Origin: a virus
Length of the DNA stretch: 49,049 bases
Direction: 5' to 3' (one strand)
Virus record (IMG/VR): IMGVR_UViG_3300010885_022232
Location: 1-49,049 of that record
In this document: positions 28,201 to 36,845 of the stretch, piece after piece
Numbering within the stretch: position 1 is the first letter of the stretch
How the letters are laid out: each line of letters starts with the position of its first letter
Made by a program: the position numbers and the translations under genes
Notes under the pieces: generated by a model
Database searches by the model: none
What the model saw: only the letters and a program-made list of their open reading frames with translations
What the model was told of the DNA's origin: nothing

Positions 28201-31200
28201 CATTTCCTTCTGCATCTCTGCCATTAGTAGCTGCAATTTGGCTCCACATAGAAGAGTCAGCTATTTCAATAGAAACTTTAGTTCCAGTAGGAAATAAATT
28301 AGGATTGATTAAATCTCTTGGGTCTATTAAATCTCCTTCTTTATAAGCTAAATCAGTGCCTTGAGTCACAGTTGTAATTACTCCTGCATCATTTACTGTT
28401 GTAGAACTCATAGCAGAATATCCTATTCTAGGAGTAATGCTAATATTCTTTCTTTGTTCTTCTTCAGATTCTGCAGTTTGAACTATAGCCATGTTTTCTT
28501 CATCATAACCAATAGTAGTAACATTGTTTTTAACAATTTGTTTTTCTACTTTTTCAGATTGTTCTTGAAATTCTGTAAAAGGACTTACATCTTCTACACT
28601 TACAACTTCTTCAAAAATATTTTGCATATTTTTTACATAGTCAGTTACAGCTTTTTCATAAGGATTAAATAAATCTTCATATACAGCCATGTAATCTCCT
28701 AAATCATAACCATTTTCTTTCCACCCTTGAATCATGTGAGGAAATAAATTTCTTAAAGTTTTTTTATCTGGAGAATATTTATAAGTTTGTTCAGCAAATT
28801 CTCTAAAAGTAGGTTTTCTTCCTAGTCTTTCTTCAATTCTATCTATAGACTCTTTAGTAAAAGCTTTAATTGAAGCCAATTGTTCTGGAGAATAAGTTCC
28901 ACTAGTATCAATAGATAAGTCAAATTCACTATCACTTATGATAATTGCATCTGCTTGTGGAGAAGTTGGAGAAGTAGCAACAGGTGTTTCTTGTTCTTTA
29001 ACTTGTTTTAAATCTTCTTGATACTTTGTTTCAATTTTCTCAAGTTCTTTATCTAACTCTACTTGTCTATCTCTGTATTGAGTAGATTTAGAGTTAGTTA
29101 TATTGTATATAGAAGTATGAGTGTACTTTGTTTCAAATCCTGTTTCTGTATTAGTAACAGTGAAATGATCATTCATAGTAGGCCCAATTTTATATGTAAC
29201 TCCATTGTGAGTTATTTCTTTTGGATATTCATACTCTGTCTTTTGAGGAGTAGATATATTTTTAAATTCTTTTGTATTGGCTTGAAAAGCAGCATCTATT
29301 AATCCACTTTGAACTGTGTAACTTTTTAGGCTGTCTTGCTTAGCATCTTCTATTTCTTTCTTTTGCTCTTCTACAGTTTTAGCTACTGTTGGAGTAACTT
29401 CAGAATTAGCTACAGGAGCAACTGTAGGAGTTGGTAACTCTGCAGGTACAGGAAATATATTAGTAAGTTCATTAATACTAGCTTGTACAAAGCTTTGGTG
29501 AGCTCCTTCAGCTTGATCATCAACTATAGTCACTGTAGCATTAGGTGGAACTACTACTCCATTATCATTTTCTAAATCTGTAAATTGAGTTTCACCTTGA
29601 TACCCAACTTGCTCTGCTCTTTTAAGTAAAAGAGTTTGTAAGTTAGCTGTTTCAAGTTTTTCTTTTTCTCTAAGTTGTTGCAACTCTAGTATTGCTTTCT
29701 TTTTATTAGCTATTTCTTCAAAAAAAGAATCTGCAACTCTTCCCTTATATTGTTTTTTAACTCTTTCCATAGCTTCATCAACTAATTCAGGAGTTTGTTG
29801 TATCTTATTATTGTAATTATATTGAGCAACTTCAGAAGTAAGAATATCATTCTCATAATCTGCTATAGTCTTATCATACACTTGTTCAATACCTTTTTTA
29901 GTCTCAACTCTTTCTTCAAATTCAGGACTAGTTTCATCATTAATTTCTTTATTTAACTCACTGTTATCCATTTGAAAACCAGCTTTTTCCATAAGAAGTC
30001 CTCCAAAAGTATGTACTCTTGTAAGATTCTCATTACTCAATGCTTCAATAAATTGGTGATATTCTTTTTCTTGCTCAGGAGTTTCAAAATCTTCCTTAGT
30101 CAAAAGAGTGTCAATATCATAGTCAATTTTTAAACCTTTTCTTTGAATAAAAGCATCAATGTCTTCTTTAGCTCCTTCTTTTTGTTTTGCTAACTCTTCA
30201 TCAATAAGTTTTACAGTTTGATCATTAGCTAACTTTCTTTCTGATAAATTAAAGATTGTAGCAAAGTTTTCTTTTTCAGAGTGTTTATTATAAACTTCCA
30301 TTAAATTTTCAATTCTTGCTGCAGCTAAAGAAAGATTTTGTTTAGTTGATGCACTTACTTCAGGTTTACTTTGTAGCACTTCTAAATTCTTTTTAAAGTT
30401 GTCTACAGTACCTGTTCTAATAGCCATAGCTGCTAAATTAGTAAACTTGTTTTGTTCAAGTCTATCTGCTTTAGCATGAGAATCTGCAGTATTTTCTCTT
30501 CTTAAAGTCATAATCTTATAATCATAATCTAAAGGACTATAAATAGTACCTCCAGTATTCATAAGAATATTATCAGCTACATCATCATCAGTAACAGCAC
30601 TATCAAGAGCTTTGTACATATCTCTTAACCTTGCTTTATCATTCATATAGTTTCTTCCTCTAGACACCATTCCAATACCTCCAAAAGCAACTCCTTGAAT
30701 AAGAGTCTGAGCAACTACATCTCTATAGAAAGAAGTGTTTTTTAAAGATTCTAATTGTTGAGCATAATCTTGTTTGTAAGTTGGCATAAATTGGTTCCAG
30801 ATTTCCTCTGCAACTTCTCCAGGAAGACTATGAATTAAACTTGCTCTTCCTGTGTGAGCAATAGCATTACCTGATAATTTACCAAGAGATAAATTATTCA
30901 CAATATTTCTTGTATAGTTATATCCTTTAATAGGAGCTGAAACAACTTTACCAAAAGTACTTTGCTCAAACTTTTCAGTCCCTGCTACAATGCCTTTTGC
31001 AATTTTATTACCAATACCTGTTTTTGCTATTTTTCTCATTAGCATATTATTGGTAAGTCCTGGCAAAGCTTCTCCCACATATTTTTCAGAAAAGTTTTCT
31101 TTTACATTTTCAGAAAACCCATACCATAAAGACTCTCCCCAAGTATTTGGTTTATACAAAGTATCAAACTCATCTTTTAAATTTGCTTTACCTGATTTAA

Positions 31201-32686
31201 GGCCTTCTAACTCTTGTTCTTCTTTGTCTGTTCTTTTAGTTTTCTTTTCTAATTCAGAAATTTGATAATCTAAAAGTTCAGTTCTTTTATCAAAACCTTT
31301 TTTATAGTGATTATATCTTTCTTCTCCTACTAAAAGTTTTTCTTTACCCTTCTCATCAGTAATAAATTCCATATTACCTGTTTTAGCTTTAGCAGCCATA
31401 GTGTAAGTACCTGGTAACAACAATGAACCAACTCCAACATTAACAGCTCCCCCAACAGTTTTAGCTCCTAAAGAAGACATTAATAATTTAGTTCCTCCTT
31501 CTCTCCAAGCTTCTTTTAAAGTATTTTTAGCTGCATCTTTTACAATAATATTTGTTATACCTTCTTCTAAAGCTCCTGTAATACCTCCTGTAAGTAAAGT
31601 CCCTTCCATAAAAACTGCAGAAGTAGCTACTCCTGCTCCCCAACCATAACTTAACTTATCTTTAAATAAGTTTTTAGTTTCTAATTGTTGAGTATGTGCT
31701 TCAGATTCTAAAACAGCTTGTTCAGACTCTGTTATAAACTCTTTAGGCTTATAATTAGGGTTATTAACATTAAGAACTTTTTCCTTTTCTATTCTATCTG
31801 CTTTATCTTTTATTCTTGCAGTATGTAAAGATTCTCCAAGACTATATAAACCTACAGTAAGTAAATCTTCTTTTTGAGTACCAAATCCATCCCAAAATCC
31901 TGCTTTACCAGAATTATAATCTGTTATTTGAGTACTTAATTTGTCATATTTAGCAATAGCACTAGTCAAATTATCTATTTCAGAAGTAGTTGTATTACCT
32001 GTGTAAGCACCTCCTTGTGTCTGTTTATGTAAATTTTGAAAAACTTTTAATTTTAAATCTTGTAATCTTTTCTTTTCAGAGTCATATTGAATTTTAAGAT
32101 CTGTTAAAGTTGGTTCAAGGTCTTTTTTTTGTTGAGTGACAAGATTGTCATATTGTTTTTGCTCTTCTTTATTAAGACCTACTTTAGTATTACTAAAGAC
32201 ATCATTAAATCCATGAGTAATCATTCCTGCAATAGCCATTAAAGGTTTTGCAAAGTTGACTCCTTCTGAACTTATAAAATCACTTGAATTTTTAGAATAA
32301 GCAGCAAAAATATCCTTGTTTTCAAGGTTCTCTATTTTAGTTGCATTTTCCATTACAGTTAATGCTTTTTCTGTACCATTTTTTTCAGCTACTTTAGTAA
32401 GAATTTTATCTTTTTTTATAGTTTGTTCTTTAGAGAGTTGTTGTATTTCTTTTTTAGCTTGAGAATTTTCATACTCGATTTTATCTCTTTCTCCTTTATC
32501 TACATAAGTAGCAAGTAATTGAGAACTTATATTATTTTTAGAGGTGTCTTGAGATCTTAGTTCTTCAAAACTTAGTCCTACTCCTGATTCAGTACCTGTA
32601 CCAGCACTAATTCCTTCATCTGCTTGAGATTGTTCTTTTTTTATTTCAGCAAATCTGGATAAAATTTTTCTTGATGGAAATGTCAT
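19223..32686 (-). CDS. Giant virion RNA polymerase with C-terminal zincin domain, 4487 aa
   Basis: GLDYDIDKES contains DYDID at residues 3293-3297, the Mg-binding DxDxD of two-barrel RNA polymerases as in crAss-like phage phi14:2 gp66, whose motif is of the DFDID type. About 400 residues earlier VYIKSSAFPLLPQL (K2894) is a candidate for the other barrel. The enzyme is packaged and transcribes early genes after injection. Near the C-terminus VFIHELIHTVSAAE (HELIH at 4260-4264) plus NIREFITVSM (E4344) fit a gluzincin-type metallopeptidase with HExxH and a downstream Glu. Residues about 349-430 contain Gly/Ala-rich hydrophobic segments that may form a membrane channel. The remainder is long helical filler. 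It is about twice the length of phi14:2 gp66, so several virion proteins are probably fused. No internal stop or frameshift is seen. Confidence 0.85.
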   Translation of the reverse strand: MTFPSRKILSRFAEIKKEQSQADEGISAGTGTESGVGLSFEELRSQDTSKNNISSQLLATYVDKGERDKIEYENSQAKKEIQQLSKEQTIKKDKILTKVAEKNGTEKALTVMENATKIENLENKDIFAAYSKNSSDFISSEGVNFAKPLMAIAGMITHGFNDVFSNTKVGLNKEEQKQYDNLVTQQKKDLEPTLTDLKIQYDSEKKRLQDLKLKVFQNLHKQTQGGAYTGNTTTSEIDNLTSAIAKYDKLSTQITDYNSGKAGFWDGFGTQKEDLLTVGLYSLGESLHTARIKDKADRIEKEKVLNVNNPNYKPKEFITESEQAVLESEAHTQQLETKNLFKDKLSYGWGAGVATSAVFMEGTLLTGGITGALEEGITNIIVKDAAKNTLKEAWREGGTKLLMSSLGAKTVGGAVNVGVGSLLLPGTYTMAAKAKTGNMEFITDEKGKEKLLVGEERYNHYKKGFDKRTELLDYQISELEKKTKRTDKEEQELEGLKSGKANLKDEFDTLYKPNTWGESLWYGFSENVKENFSEKYVGEALPGLTNNMLMRKIAKTGIGNKIAKGIVAGTEKFEQSTFGKVVSAPIKGYNYTRNIVNNLSLGKLSGNAIAHTGRASLIHSLPGEVAEEIWNQFMPTYKQDYAQQLESLKNTSFYRDVVAQTLIQGVAFGGIGMVSRGRNYMNDKARLRDMYKALDSAVTDDDVADNILMNTGGTIYSPLDYDYKIMTLRRENTADSHAKADRLEQNKFTNLAAMAIRTGTVDNFKKNLEVLQSKPEVSASTKQNLSLAAARIENLMEVYNKHSEKENFATIFNLSERKLANDQTVKLIDEELAKQKEGAKEDIDAFIQRKGLKIDYDIDTLLTKEDFETPEQEKEYHQFIEALSNENLTRVHTFGGLLMEKAGFQMDNSELNKEINDETSPEFEERVETKKGIEQVYDKTIADYENDILTSEVAQYNYNNKIQQTPELVDEAMERVKKQYKGRVADSFFEEIANKKKAILELQQLREKEKLETANLQTLLLKRAEQVGYQGETQFTDLENDNGVVVPPNATVTIVDDQAEGAHQSFVQASINELTNIFPVPAELPTPTVAPVANSEVTPTVAKTVEEQKKEIEDAKQDSLKSYTVQSGLIDAAFQANTKEFKNISTPQKTEYEYPKEITHNGVTYKIGPTMNDHFTVTNTETGFETKYTHTSIYNITNSKSTQYRDRQVELDKELEKIETKYQEDLKQVKEQETPVATSPTSPQADAIIISDSEFDLSIDTSGTYSPEQLASIKAFTKESIDRIEERLGRKPTFREFAEQTYKYSPDKKTLRNLFPHMIQGWKENGYDLGDYMAVYEDLFNPYEKAVTDYVKNMQNIFEEVVSVEDVSPFTEFQEQSEKVEKQIVKNNVTTIGYDEENMAIVQTAESEEEQRKNISITPRIGYSAMSSTTVNDAGVITTVTQGTDLAYKEGDLIDPRDLINPNLFPTGTKVSIEIADSSMWSQIAATNGRDAEGNAIMTTFDKWVAEREKTNSNFRDTQEFRDKVPMFYTDSKGKRLGYVQEVDKFNAYTIKNPAGSSKNPQNAAQDATWSNHIQKGVDNARALRDSIHNGLREVTLNRSAEGSPIKIPETQPKISVRESNPQATLVVQRGTDLHTNFDTKFGGKIIDRQLFKAGPGGTNGHTWMVSQVGTTKNDKGETVPQYRAYPLQRVANDEQIETARWAVAAYMTLEGRTDTIKGTEFEMTKEQAEKIQADINKNMGFNIENHLELVSFIKTFFQTPIQGDRLDSYKKVLFDKDVYPDVKQHTNLKLLGNSKAKIVSIVNGKVISTNKSYEDYLKDTLQTNLKSVNVGTEEKPVYATVAQPTFTISYTPVVAETGPQQVKTQQTENVELAKEIVAEPLNIDKHVELLNNLGISLDEFEENDDMIEDTSKLANLFKTVGNLNILQEKAIRQFIVHNIGEKVSLEYKSAVSKAKLKDDIKKELDSVLLGLETQLKALQTELNNSNSTDSRVALLKEAYSTTLKNIADVKANFTPLFEKSFADIQKQTQLVEKEKETDATNTEEETQNVKDYNKESIEESGKAKASYRLRRFLHKINKYDAKGVAQTTYLGLPSYMSFNDVYNELSKVLSMGSEVESDYNKLIEKLTQSESPFVKDVLKKLEGADQQIKNEFVYNFVRHTLSSKFGMYESGPNGTVLKMYNTNANEASRIVNNKWKNDNMVSGLYKKDGTVDTAFADRMIEEFNSWDKDYTNVSQTDLRNWLGKLGFTFQDAAWTQIYEKGIFNAQRDVPFKDLYSVNAGGLFVPIVDFLTKAKNDPIGMKFDVNTNVFSNLGGVTKALSAVETKYNPNLIALSFRDTGKNISTLVPTKYITDMVQNLKRAASDQTNTLIDDLQSLSFSEDSVILDLLKNVPAFKGMFQVHHVALTAIKEKGDNPNRASLTDLSDTDFDMNALAGFQDRKVDKLPAGTKIDGITMRMAHMLSPTMSDKSTGLYMETAVFDFMADKSLLFKVEEDGSISGFKTQLKEMLFERLVLPELKRIVKFHREIGTTNIKNYDKGAQIFHLLPIMNTLKASDGVRIIEKLASSTLNYTIDEAIEEFKETFQNAIEDVVQQEVEFKKDSWAPYTETKGGKTTSKMFDKNYFTEAGRDASTDYDLAVNDFVLNNLLFNAEMFKVFAGDIANYSQDKLFTEEKLNKETGKQEKTKINAWDFSKDEAYISINKQIGTNLGKRLALLIAPGNKIANSRNEEYNQIFLNDSIDITENAEYLIKNYYGEEALTKATPLLEKHATAAKIVDRYEQGIVDISPELYVKAKTDMKETRDKLSKEFSDLSAYFDIESTDAQEYSTAAEHISILHRMGRLSDKELKTINDKLTKEEDLTKEELNIVFQPIKPVHTGTYINKEQDVNRVVYIKSSAFPLLPQLTAGTRLEGLRNKMEELEKNTGRFTRASFQTANKVGATVKAINPFDVNSLNDIKEYNPTDTGSSVLTLKRDNFRIQQDVPFKSDKAQDDKVSMGTQFFKLLFGDGMIEEYKEEERDKYATFPLDGKMLTGKELYQHYNNAFKDIVDSKKAELFSELGLDERGKVIDQNQFMVKLQDLLIKEATSRGYSVKSLAGLKLEQLQGKAGIYYEFKTPLWLSSDSNRYESLLNAIITNRVMKHKMPGNGFVAGSEAGFSFKENLEGVDKSRVIYLNNWNGKELQGVHTEDVNGTPVFKKAQVFVPSKFKGPDKKLIDLFEGFNGKEGKYIFKRDNGTLGLKDGMIDPALFNAFSFRTPTSSHVSGSTIEIAGILPPEVGDLMIVPKNFTKQKGLDYDIDKESAYQLNHITNEEGKIQVLTKEYADAKIQDLKNKIEKANLQNVTASAKSNFAQELFKSFVQGTGTLLDEESLETLLLPQLSIAQKLSKVETELKRKVAENEFIKTHLAVFNNPDVNVQNKINKVLSIDFASNQADLIENLTAEGVKNAATAKYRESNPNLSLKEADEIYQKSLMNFTMLTNSYQKMKMDLGSIGKTAIGVYANYTTFNGLLQQNISGKSVFIMDENGDPKVTTIGDFISTGTLGVQKTLTPTVNGNAWAKNHQRSTAEVFAEKENTATDNEKEQILGRVGVNEDTINVDAYLSLLGFDRDELGNSISYMLLSQPAIKNFNSQKKASKGILGEFLKQDELIAETVSRLSEGAITYKQVGEGLNLKYQFVDTTTGQIAQPNGKILNGQNLLDGIKYSGEDTNTQLHAFMTYVQLEKEARALSTVQKTINANTLGKSMIESQLKFEALKTLPDNGTVKGVENLIGEFTKTQEGRQDGEWLGEYYVTPTTPQGQIVINGLRLGNTMYQDFFPYQEQSIVDTVKEILAIQGKGEVSDSVIIENFEEIVESIKKYIYSRQGNNVFEMDPRAKRFELFKDTDTNTSLSTYMKDLVGAKIPGFGKGIRILSQNPLVRSFTYESALGDTDFSVIKYNNAATDNLDEEELYNSIPELILMDTPLPPKNGKSYSTKMLAEDLVSYSFLQGGVQKATEFVKYVPVEYLETVGTYETQKEFVNGEVVEKQVFVQANKKLQGFNSKKNSSIDIFGVALGRNSEGPSVFTKQYFQHNPSKAPKVPYKERNKEVNGLFKYVDNAGKSPSFVSIKNKKGDAQAYSLYENVGNGMYQKIDTLGNKGVNEYEYRNANVSAMNSTTVNNTPKIVDNQVKESNGIPFNIIEGTSTVREVTQNIADAILSPEHAYLSEAAKWLLPIIKNGSQKVVIDKNLPAAGRASRKTLDVSINPTHTTEVSSDKTASVFIHELIHTVSAAEITNYYQADGSTLRTDIDIPTHVQKLNTVFQKFVELHKNEITDLQNKRNSKDASLGAGFTEREKELIYAGVNIREFITVSMTSPTFQQEMSKIPTAGNSNLWEDIKTAFMDIIEAIYPGLKDNTLAKDAIVASMNFINEESKGRRLVSEDLIPPDVHLILQQEEANKLMYGNPTNIDLSSPDNDVRDENTVDLSISDTEKNDTFVKEDKSACEGGLAI

Positions 32687-32733
32687 TTTTAATCAGTATT
32701 AAATTTATTAGAAATTTTAGTAAAAGTAATAAA

Positions 32734-34884
32734 TTAAAGTCCCATTACAGCTTGTTTAATAATTTTTATTGAAGAAGCATCTGTTCTTTCTATTCCATTT
32801 ATGTAAGCTTTACCATAATCCATAGAATAATGGTTACCTGCTCTATCTTTACTCTCTTTTTTAATCATTTTCCAATTAGTTTTAGAATTTTGGTTTTCAA
32901 AATAAAGAGTATCATCATTTTTAGAAAACCAATTTCTAACTTCAGGACTACTTACTTGATTAACTCCTAATGTAGCTCTAATTGTATTTTTACCCATTTG
33001 AATATGGACACCCATATTAGCTTCTCCTTTAGTATCATAACCTTTAACTATTCCAAAAGTATCTTCAGCTACATCCATTCCTACTTGTTTACCATTTTCA
33101 TAATAAACATACTTTTTCTTAGTCCCTTTACCATCTGTAACAACAGCAGAACTAACAACTCCTAATTTTTGTAATTCTGCAAGAGAGTGATTTCCATCTG
33201 CATTATATACATAAGTTATTTTTTGCCCTTGTTCAATACCTGGTCTTCCATTTAAATTTTTATTTGTTGTAAAAGCAAGTTTAATTCCTTTAGCAGTTTC
33301 TAAAATTTGATTACCTCCTTGTACTCCTCCTAATTTAAACCTAAATTTATCTAAATCATCATTTATTACTTTTTTAAATGATTCTTTAGTGTCTTTAGCC
33401 ATATCTGCATTATTTAAACTAGTAATTTGATTTTCTACATTAACAGCATTAAATTTTCCTTCTGCATGAGCTTTTTCAGTATAAACTTTATAAGCAGCAA
33501 CTATTGTAGGATTTTTGTTCCATCCTGGTTTATACATAATTTTTTGAAGATCAGGTGGAAGACTATTTGTAAAAGAACTGACACTAGCACTAGCAAGACT
33601 TTTTTCTGCATTAGCTCTTTTATAAGATTTTTCTAATTGATCTACAGTAGAAGAAAATCCTTCTTGATTTTTACCTATTTCTCTTAGGGCTGTAAAATTA
33701 CCATTTTGTATTTGCTTATATGCATTTGTATTTGGATTTATTCCTAATTGTTTTGCTATTTGTAAAGCAGAGGAAATTGTAGTATTAACTTTAATAGTAG
33801 AAGAATTGTAATTATTTGCTAAATCAGAAGAAGTAGAATCTCTAGTTATAATAGGAGTCTCATCTATAGTTTCTGCAGTTACATTAGCTTTTGCTTCTTT
33901 TTCATCTGCTCTTGCTGCAGACCATTCTCTACTATAAACTCCATTTTCAGATAAAGTGTTTTTATCATCTCTGTTATCTACTTTAAATGTTTCTGCAGCA
34001 GCTCCCATTTTCTTAGCCCAATAGTTATTAGGATTAAGAACTTCTTTCATTTTAGGTTGTCCATTTTCTATAATAGCTTTTCCTGAGACATCTGTTTCAG
34101 GAACTTTCATGTAAACTTCATTAAGACCTACACTTTCAAAACCTGGAACTTCTAATTTATTATATCTTTGTAAAGCTGCTTGAGTGGCAGGATCAGCATT
34201 AGCTTGAAGCATATATGCTCCTACAATATCATTAGGGTTTAATGTTTCTGTACTTCCTTCTTTTCTATAAACCCAAGGACCTCCAGGAGTATCTTGAGTT
34301 CTTGAAATTTTTTGAGTTTTAAGATGAGCTAAAAAACCTTCATCAAAATCTAATTTATGGTAAGCATCAGCAATTTCAGGTGCTCCCATAGCTTTACCTC
34401 TTTCTTCATTCCATTCTACCCCTTTATATTTAGCTAAAATATTTCTTTTTTCTGCAGCAATATAATCAGCTGAATACCCTTTTTCTTTTGCTAATTTATC
34501 TAAAGTTTCATATTCATTTAATACTTTCTTTTTAATAGCTTCCATAGTACCTACTTTACCTGTAGAACTCCAAGTACTAGTATAATCTCTCTTAAGTTTA
34601 TTTAAATCTGAAGTATATTTTTGATAATTCATAGGATCAGAAGAAATACCTTGTACAGCACTATCAATTCTATTTTGATATTGTTGAATAGTAGCCTTTA
34701 ATTCAGGGGAATCTTGTTCTAATACATCAGCTTTTAACTTGTCTATATAGTCTTGATACTGAGTTATAGTATCATCAACAGCCTTGTCTTTTTTATCAAT
34801 GACTTGACCCATTAATTCATAAGGAAGTTTAAACATAGCATCATCTATGAATGTAGCTTCTGTGCCTTTATAAAATTGTCCCAT
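32734..34884 (-). CDS. Cargo/ejection structural protein, 716 aa
   Basis: This protein is placed between the 642-aa cargo-type gene and the RNA polymerase, the usual site of packaged cargo proteins in crAss-like phages. It starts MGQFYKGTEATFIDDAMFKL, followed by a long coiled-coil-like region (residues about 30-150, with repeats of K-A-D-V-L-E and Y-T-S-D-L-N-K-L-K). The C-terminal third is more beta-rich (GIVKGYDTKGEANMGVHIQM). No enzyme motif is seen. It probably sits in the capsid or portal barrel and is ejected with the DNA; this comes from position and composition. Confidence 0.72.
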   Translation of the reverse strand: MGQFYKGTEATFIDDAMFKLPYELMGQVIDKKDKAVDDTITQYQDYIDKLKADVLEQDSPELKATIQQYQNRIDSAVQGISSDPMNYQKYTSDLNKLKRDYTSTWSSTGKVGTMEAIKKKVLNEYETLDKLAKEKGYSADYIAAEKRNILAKYKGVEWNEERGKAMGAPEIADAYHKLDFDEGFLAHLKTQKISRTQDTPGGPWVYRKEGSTETLNPNDIVGAYMLQANADPATQAALQRYNKLEVPGFESVGLNEVYMKVPETDVSGKAIIENGQPKMKEVLNPNNYWAKKMGAAAETFKVDNRDDKNTLSENGVYSREWSAARADEKEAKANVTAETIDETPIITRDSTSSDLANNYNSSTIKVNTTISSALQIAKQLGINPNTNAYKQIQNGNFTALREIGKNQEGFSSTVDQLEKSYKRANAEKSLASASVSSFTNSLPPDLQKIMYKPGWNKNPTIVAAYKVYTEKAHAEGKFNAVNVENQITSLNNADMAKDTKESFKKVINDDLDKFRFKLGGVQGGNQILETAKGIKLAFTTNKNLNGRPGIEQGQKITYVYNADGNHSLAELQKLGVVSSAVVTDGKGTKKKYVYYENGKQVGMDVAEDTFGIVKGYDTKGEANMGVHIQMGKNTIRATLGVNQVSSPEVRNWFSKNDDTLYFENQNSKTNWKMIKKESKDRAGNHYSMDYGKAYINGIERTDASSIKIIKQAVMGL

Positions 34885-34886
34885 GA

Positions 34887-36815
34887 TTATTTAGGTTTAT
34901 TTTTATTACTTATCCCTGTTTCATCTGCTTTAAACCATTTACCATAATCTTTCATAAGATTTTTAATAATCTCATTTTGTCTCATAGCATTTAAGTCTTT
35001 ACCTGTTTGTTGCATACCAGTGGCTTGGTCTTTTCTTCCTAAACCTAAAGCAGTGTAGTAAGCATCTTTAGCAGCTTCATTAGCCATATCAGCTTGATAT
35101 TGTCCTTGACCTTTAAGTTGATCTGCATTCATGGCTACTCCTGATTTCTGAACATCAATACCTGAAAGTTGTTGAGCAGCATTAGCACTAATTTCTGCAA
35201 TTTGTCCTTGTAAAGCTGTATCATAAAGCCAATCCATTCCTCTCATTTGATTAACTCCTCTAGCAGAATTTCTAGCACCTTTTTTACCTCCTCTTCCAAC
35301 ATCAGTAGCTTTAACTATAGCTTGAGCTTTACTAGTTTCAATTCCTTGTTTAGCATTATCTAACATTCTTTGAGAATCTTTTCCAGCATTAGCAAAAACA
35401 TTAGTATGAGTAATGTCAGTACTTCTTTGTTCATTAGCAGTTTTAATACCTGCATTCATTCCTAAGTAGTTACCAAACATTTTAGTAAGGTCTCCTACAC
35501 CAGGGATCATACCTGCTTCATTTGCAGTTCCAAGTTTTTCTCCTATTTTACCCATAGCTCTACTAAATCTAGTTCCAGGAGGGTTTGCTAACAAATCATC
35601 TGCTTTCTTTTTAGCTACACCATCTTGATAATATTTTTCCATTCCTGCTAATACTCCTGTAGGTTCTACAAAAGGTTTAACAAGACCTGTAGCATCAAAA
35701 CTATCTTTTATTCCAGCTGCATTAACATTTTCTGTAGCATATCCATCAGGCATTTTATCTTTATTTGCAGTTAACCAATCTTGACTTGCTTTATAAGTAC
35801 CAGGTCCAAAGACTTTACCAAAACCTTCTGTTTTAGGGTCAATACCTAAGTCTGATTGAATATATTTCATATCCATTACTCCTCCAGGATTCAACTCATT
35901 ATACTTTGCATAAAAATCTTTAAACATATCTGCATTATATCCTTGACCATAGTTAATACCTGTAGGAGGTGTTCCATTATAATATTTCATAACTCCTCTA
36001 CTACTAGAACCATATCCATATTCCATAGTATCTCCTACAGGATTATCTTGAAGACCTGCCATACCTGTACCAAAAGCTTTTACCATAGTATCAGCCATTT
36101 GTTGTATATTATTAACTTGTTCTTGAAATTGTAAATCAGCTGATTCTTCTTTTTGAATAGCCATCATTCTTCTTTTAGTAGCATTTTTAACAGCAGTATC
36201 TACTAAAGGTTGTGAAGCAATTTTTTCAAGATTAGCAGTTTGTCTTTCTCTAGCTTCTTTTCTTTCAGCTAAAGTTTTATCTCCTACTTTAAGTCTATTA
36301 GAATAAATCTTAGTTCCTTCAGGTACTTTTCCTTTTTCAGGATTAGCATTAGGGTCTTGAGTTACTTCTAAAGGAATACCATTATTTTCATGAGTAGCTC
36401 CTTCAAATTGACCTACTTGTCCTTGAGGAGTTTCATACATTTCTTTATTTTCAACTTCTACATCTTTTTGAACATTGTTCATACCATTAGCTGCAACTGT
36501 TCCATTAACTCCTGTAAGCATAATTTTATTTGGATCTACATCAAGAACTTTATCTAGAGCTTCTTTTGAACCTGGTTTTATCCCACTTTGTCCTGCAAAG
36601 TTTCCTGCCATTCCAATACCTTGTTGAATTAATCCTCCTACCATAGAAACTATTGGAACTAAAGAATTATTAGCAACTTGTTTTTCTGTTTCTGCTAACA
36701 TAATATTATAATCATTCAATGCTTCATTAGGAGTTTGAATGTAATTATTAGGACCAACACCTTTATTGTTAGTTCCATTAGCATATTTCTTTTTAGGATT
36801 CATTTTTGCTTTCAT
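34887..36815 (-). CDS. crAss-type cargo structural protein, 642 aa
   Basis: The motif FEGATHENNGIPLEV (residues about 138-152) followed by GTKIYSNRLKVGDKTLAERK is characteristic of a structural protein conserved among crAss-like phages (the packaged cargo class of phiCrAss001). The first 60 residues hold a Gly-rich hydrophobic stretch (LVPIVSMVGGLIQQGIGMAGNF) that may contact membrane. The middle and end are Gly/Ala/Asn-rich helices with DKMPDGYATENV and GKMAE-type segments, consistent with an extended protein. It lies 31 bases after the muzzle gene and two bases before the next cargo gene. The Lys-rich N-terminus (MKAKMNPKKK) may bind DNA. Confidence 0.72.
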   Translation of the reverse strand: MKAKMNPKKKYANGTNNKGVGPNNYIQTPNEALNDYNIMLAETEKQVANNSLVPIVSMVGGLIQQGIGMAGNFAGQSGIKPGSKEALDKVLDVDPNKIMLTGVNGTVAANGMNNVQKDVEVENKEMYETPQGQVGQFEGATHENNGIPLEVTQDPNANPEKGKVPEGTKIYSNRLKVGDKTLAERKEARERQTANLEKIASQPLVDTAVKNATKRRMMAIQKEESADLQFQEQVNNIQQMADTMVKAFGTGMAGLQDNPVGDTMEYGYGSSSRGVMKYYNGTPPTGINYGQGYNADMFKDFYAKYNELNPGGVMDMKYIQSDLGIDPKTEGFGKVFGPGTYKASQDWLTANKDKMPDGYATENVNAAGIKDSFDATGLVKPFVEPTGVLAGMEKYYQDGVAKKKADDLLANPPGTRFSRAMGKIGEKLGTANEAGMIPGVGDLTKMFGNYLGMNAGIKTANEQRSTDITHTNVFANAGKDSQRMLDNAKQGIETSKAQAIVKATDVGRGGKKGARNSARGVNQMRGMDWLYDTALQGQIAEISANAAQQLSGIDVQKSGVAMNADQLKGQGQYQADMANEAAKDAYYTALGLGRKDQATGMQQTGKDLNAMRQNEIIKNLMKDYGKWFKADETGISNKNKPK

Positions 36816-36845
36816 AACAAAATGTAATTTATTAAAGGTTGAACT

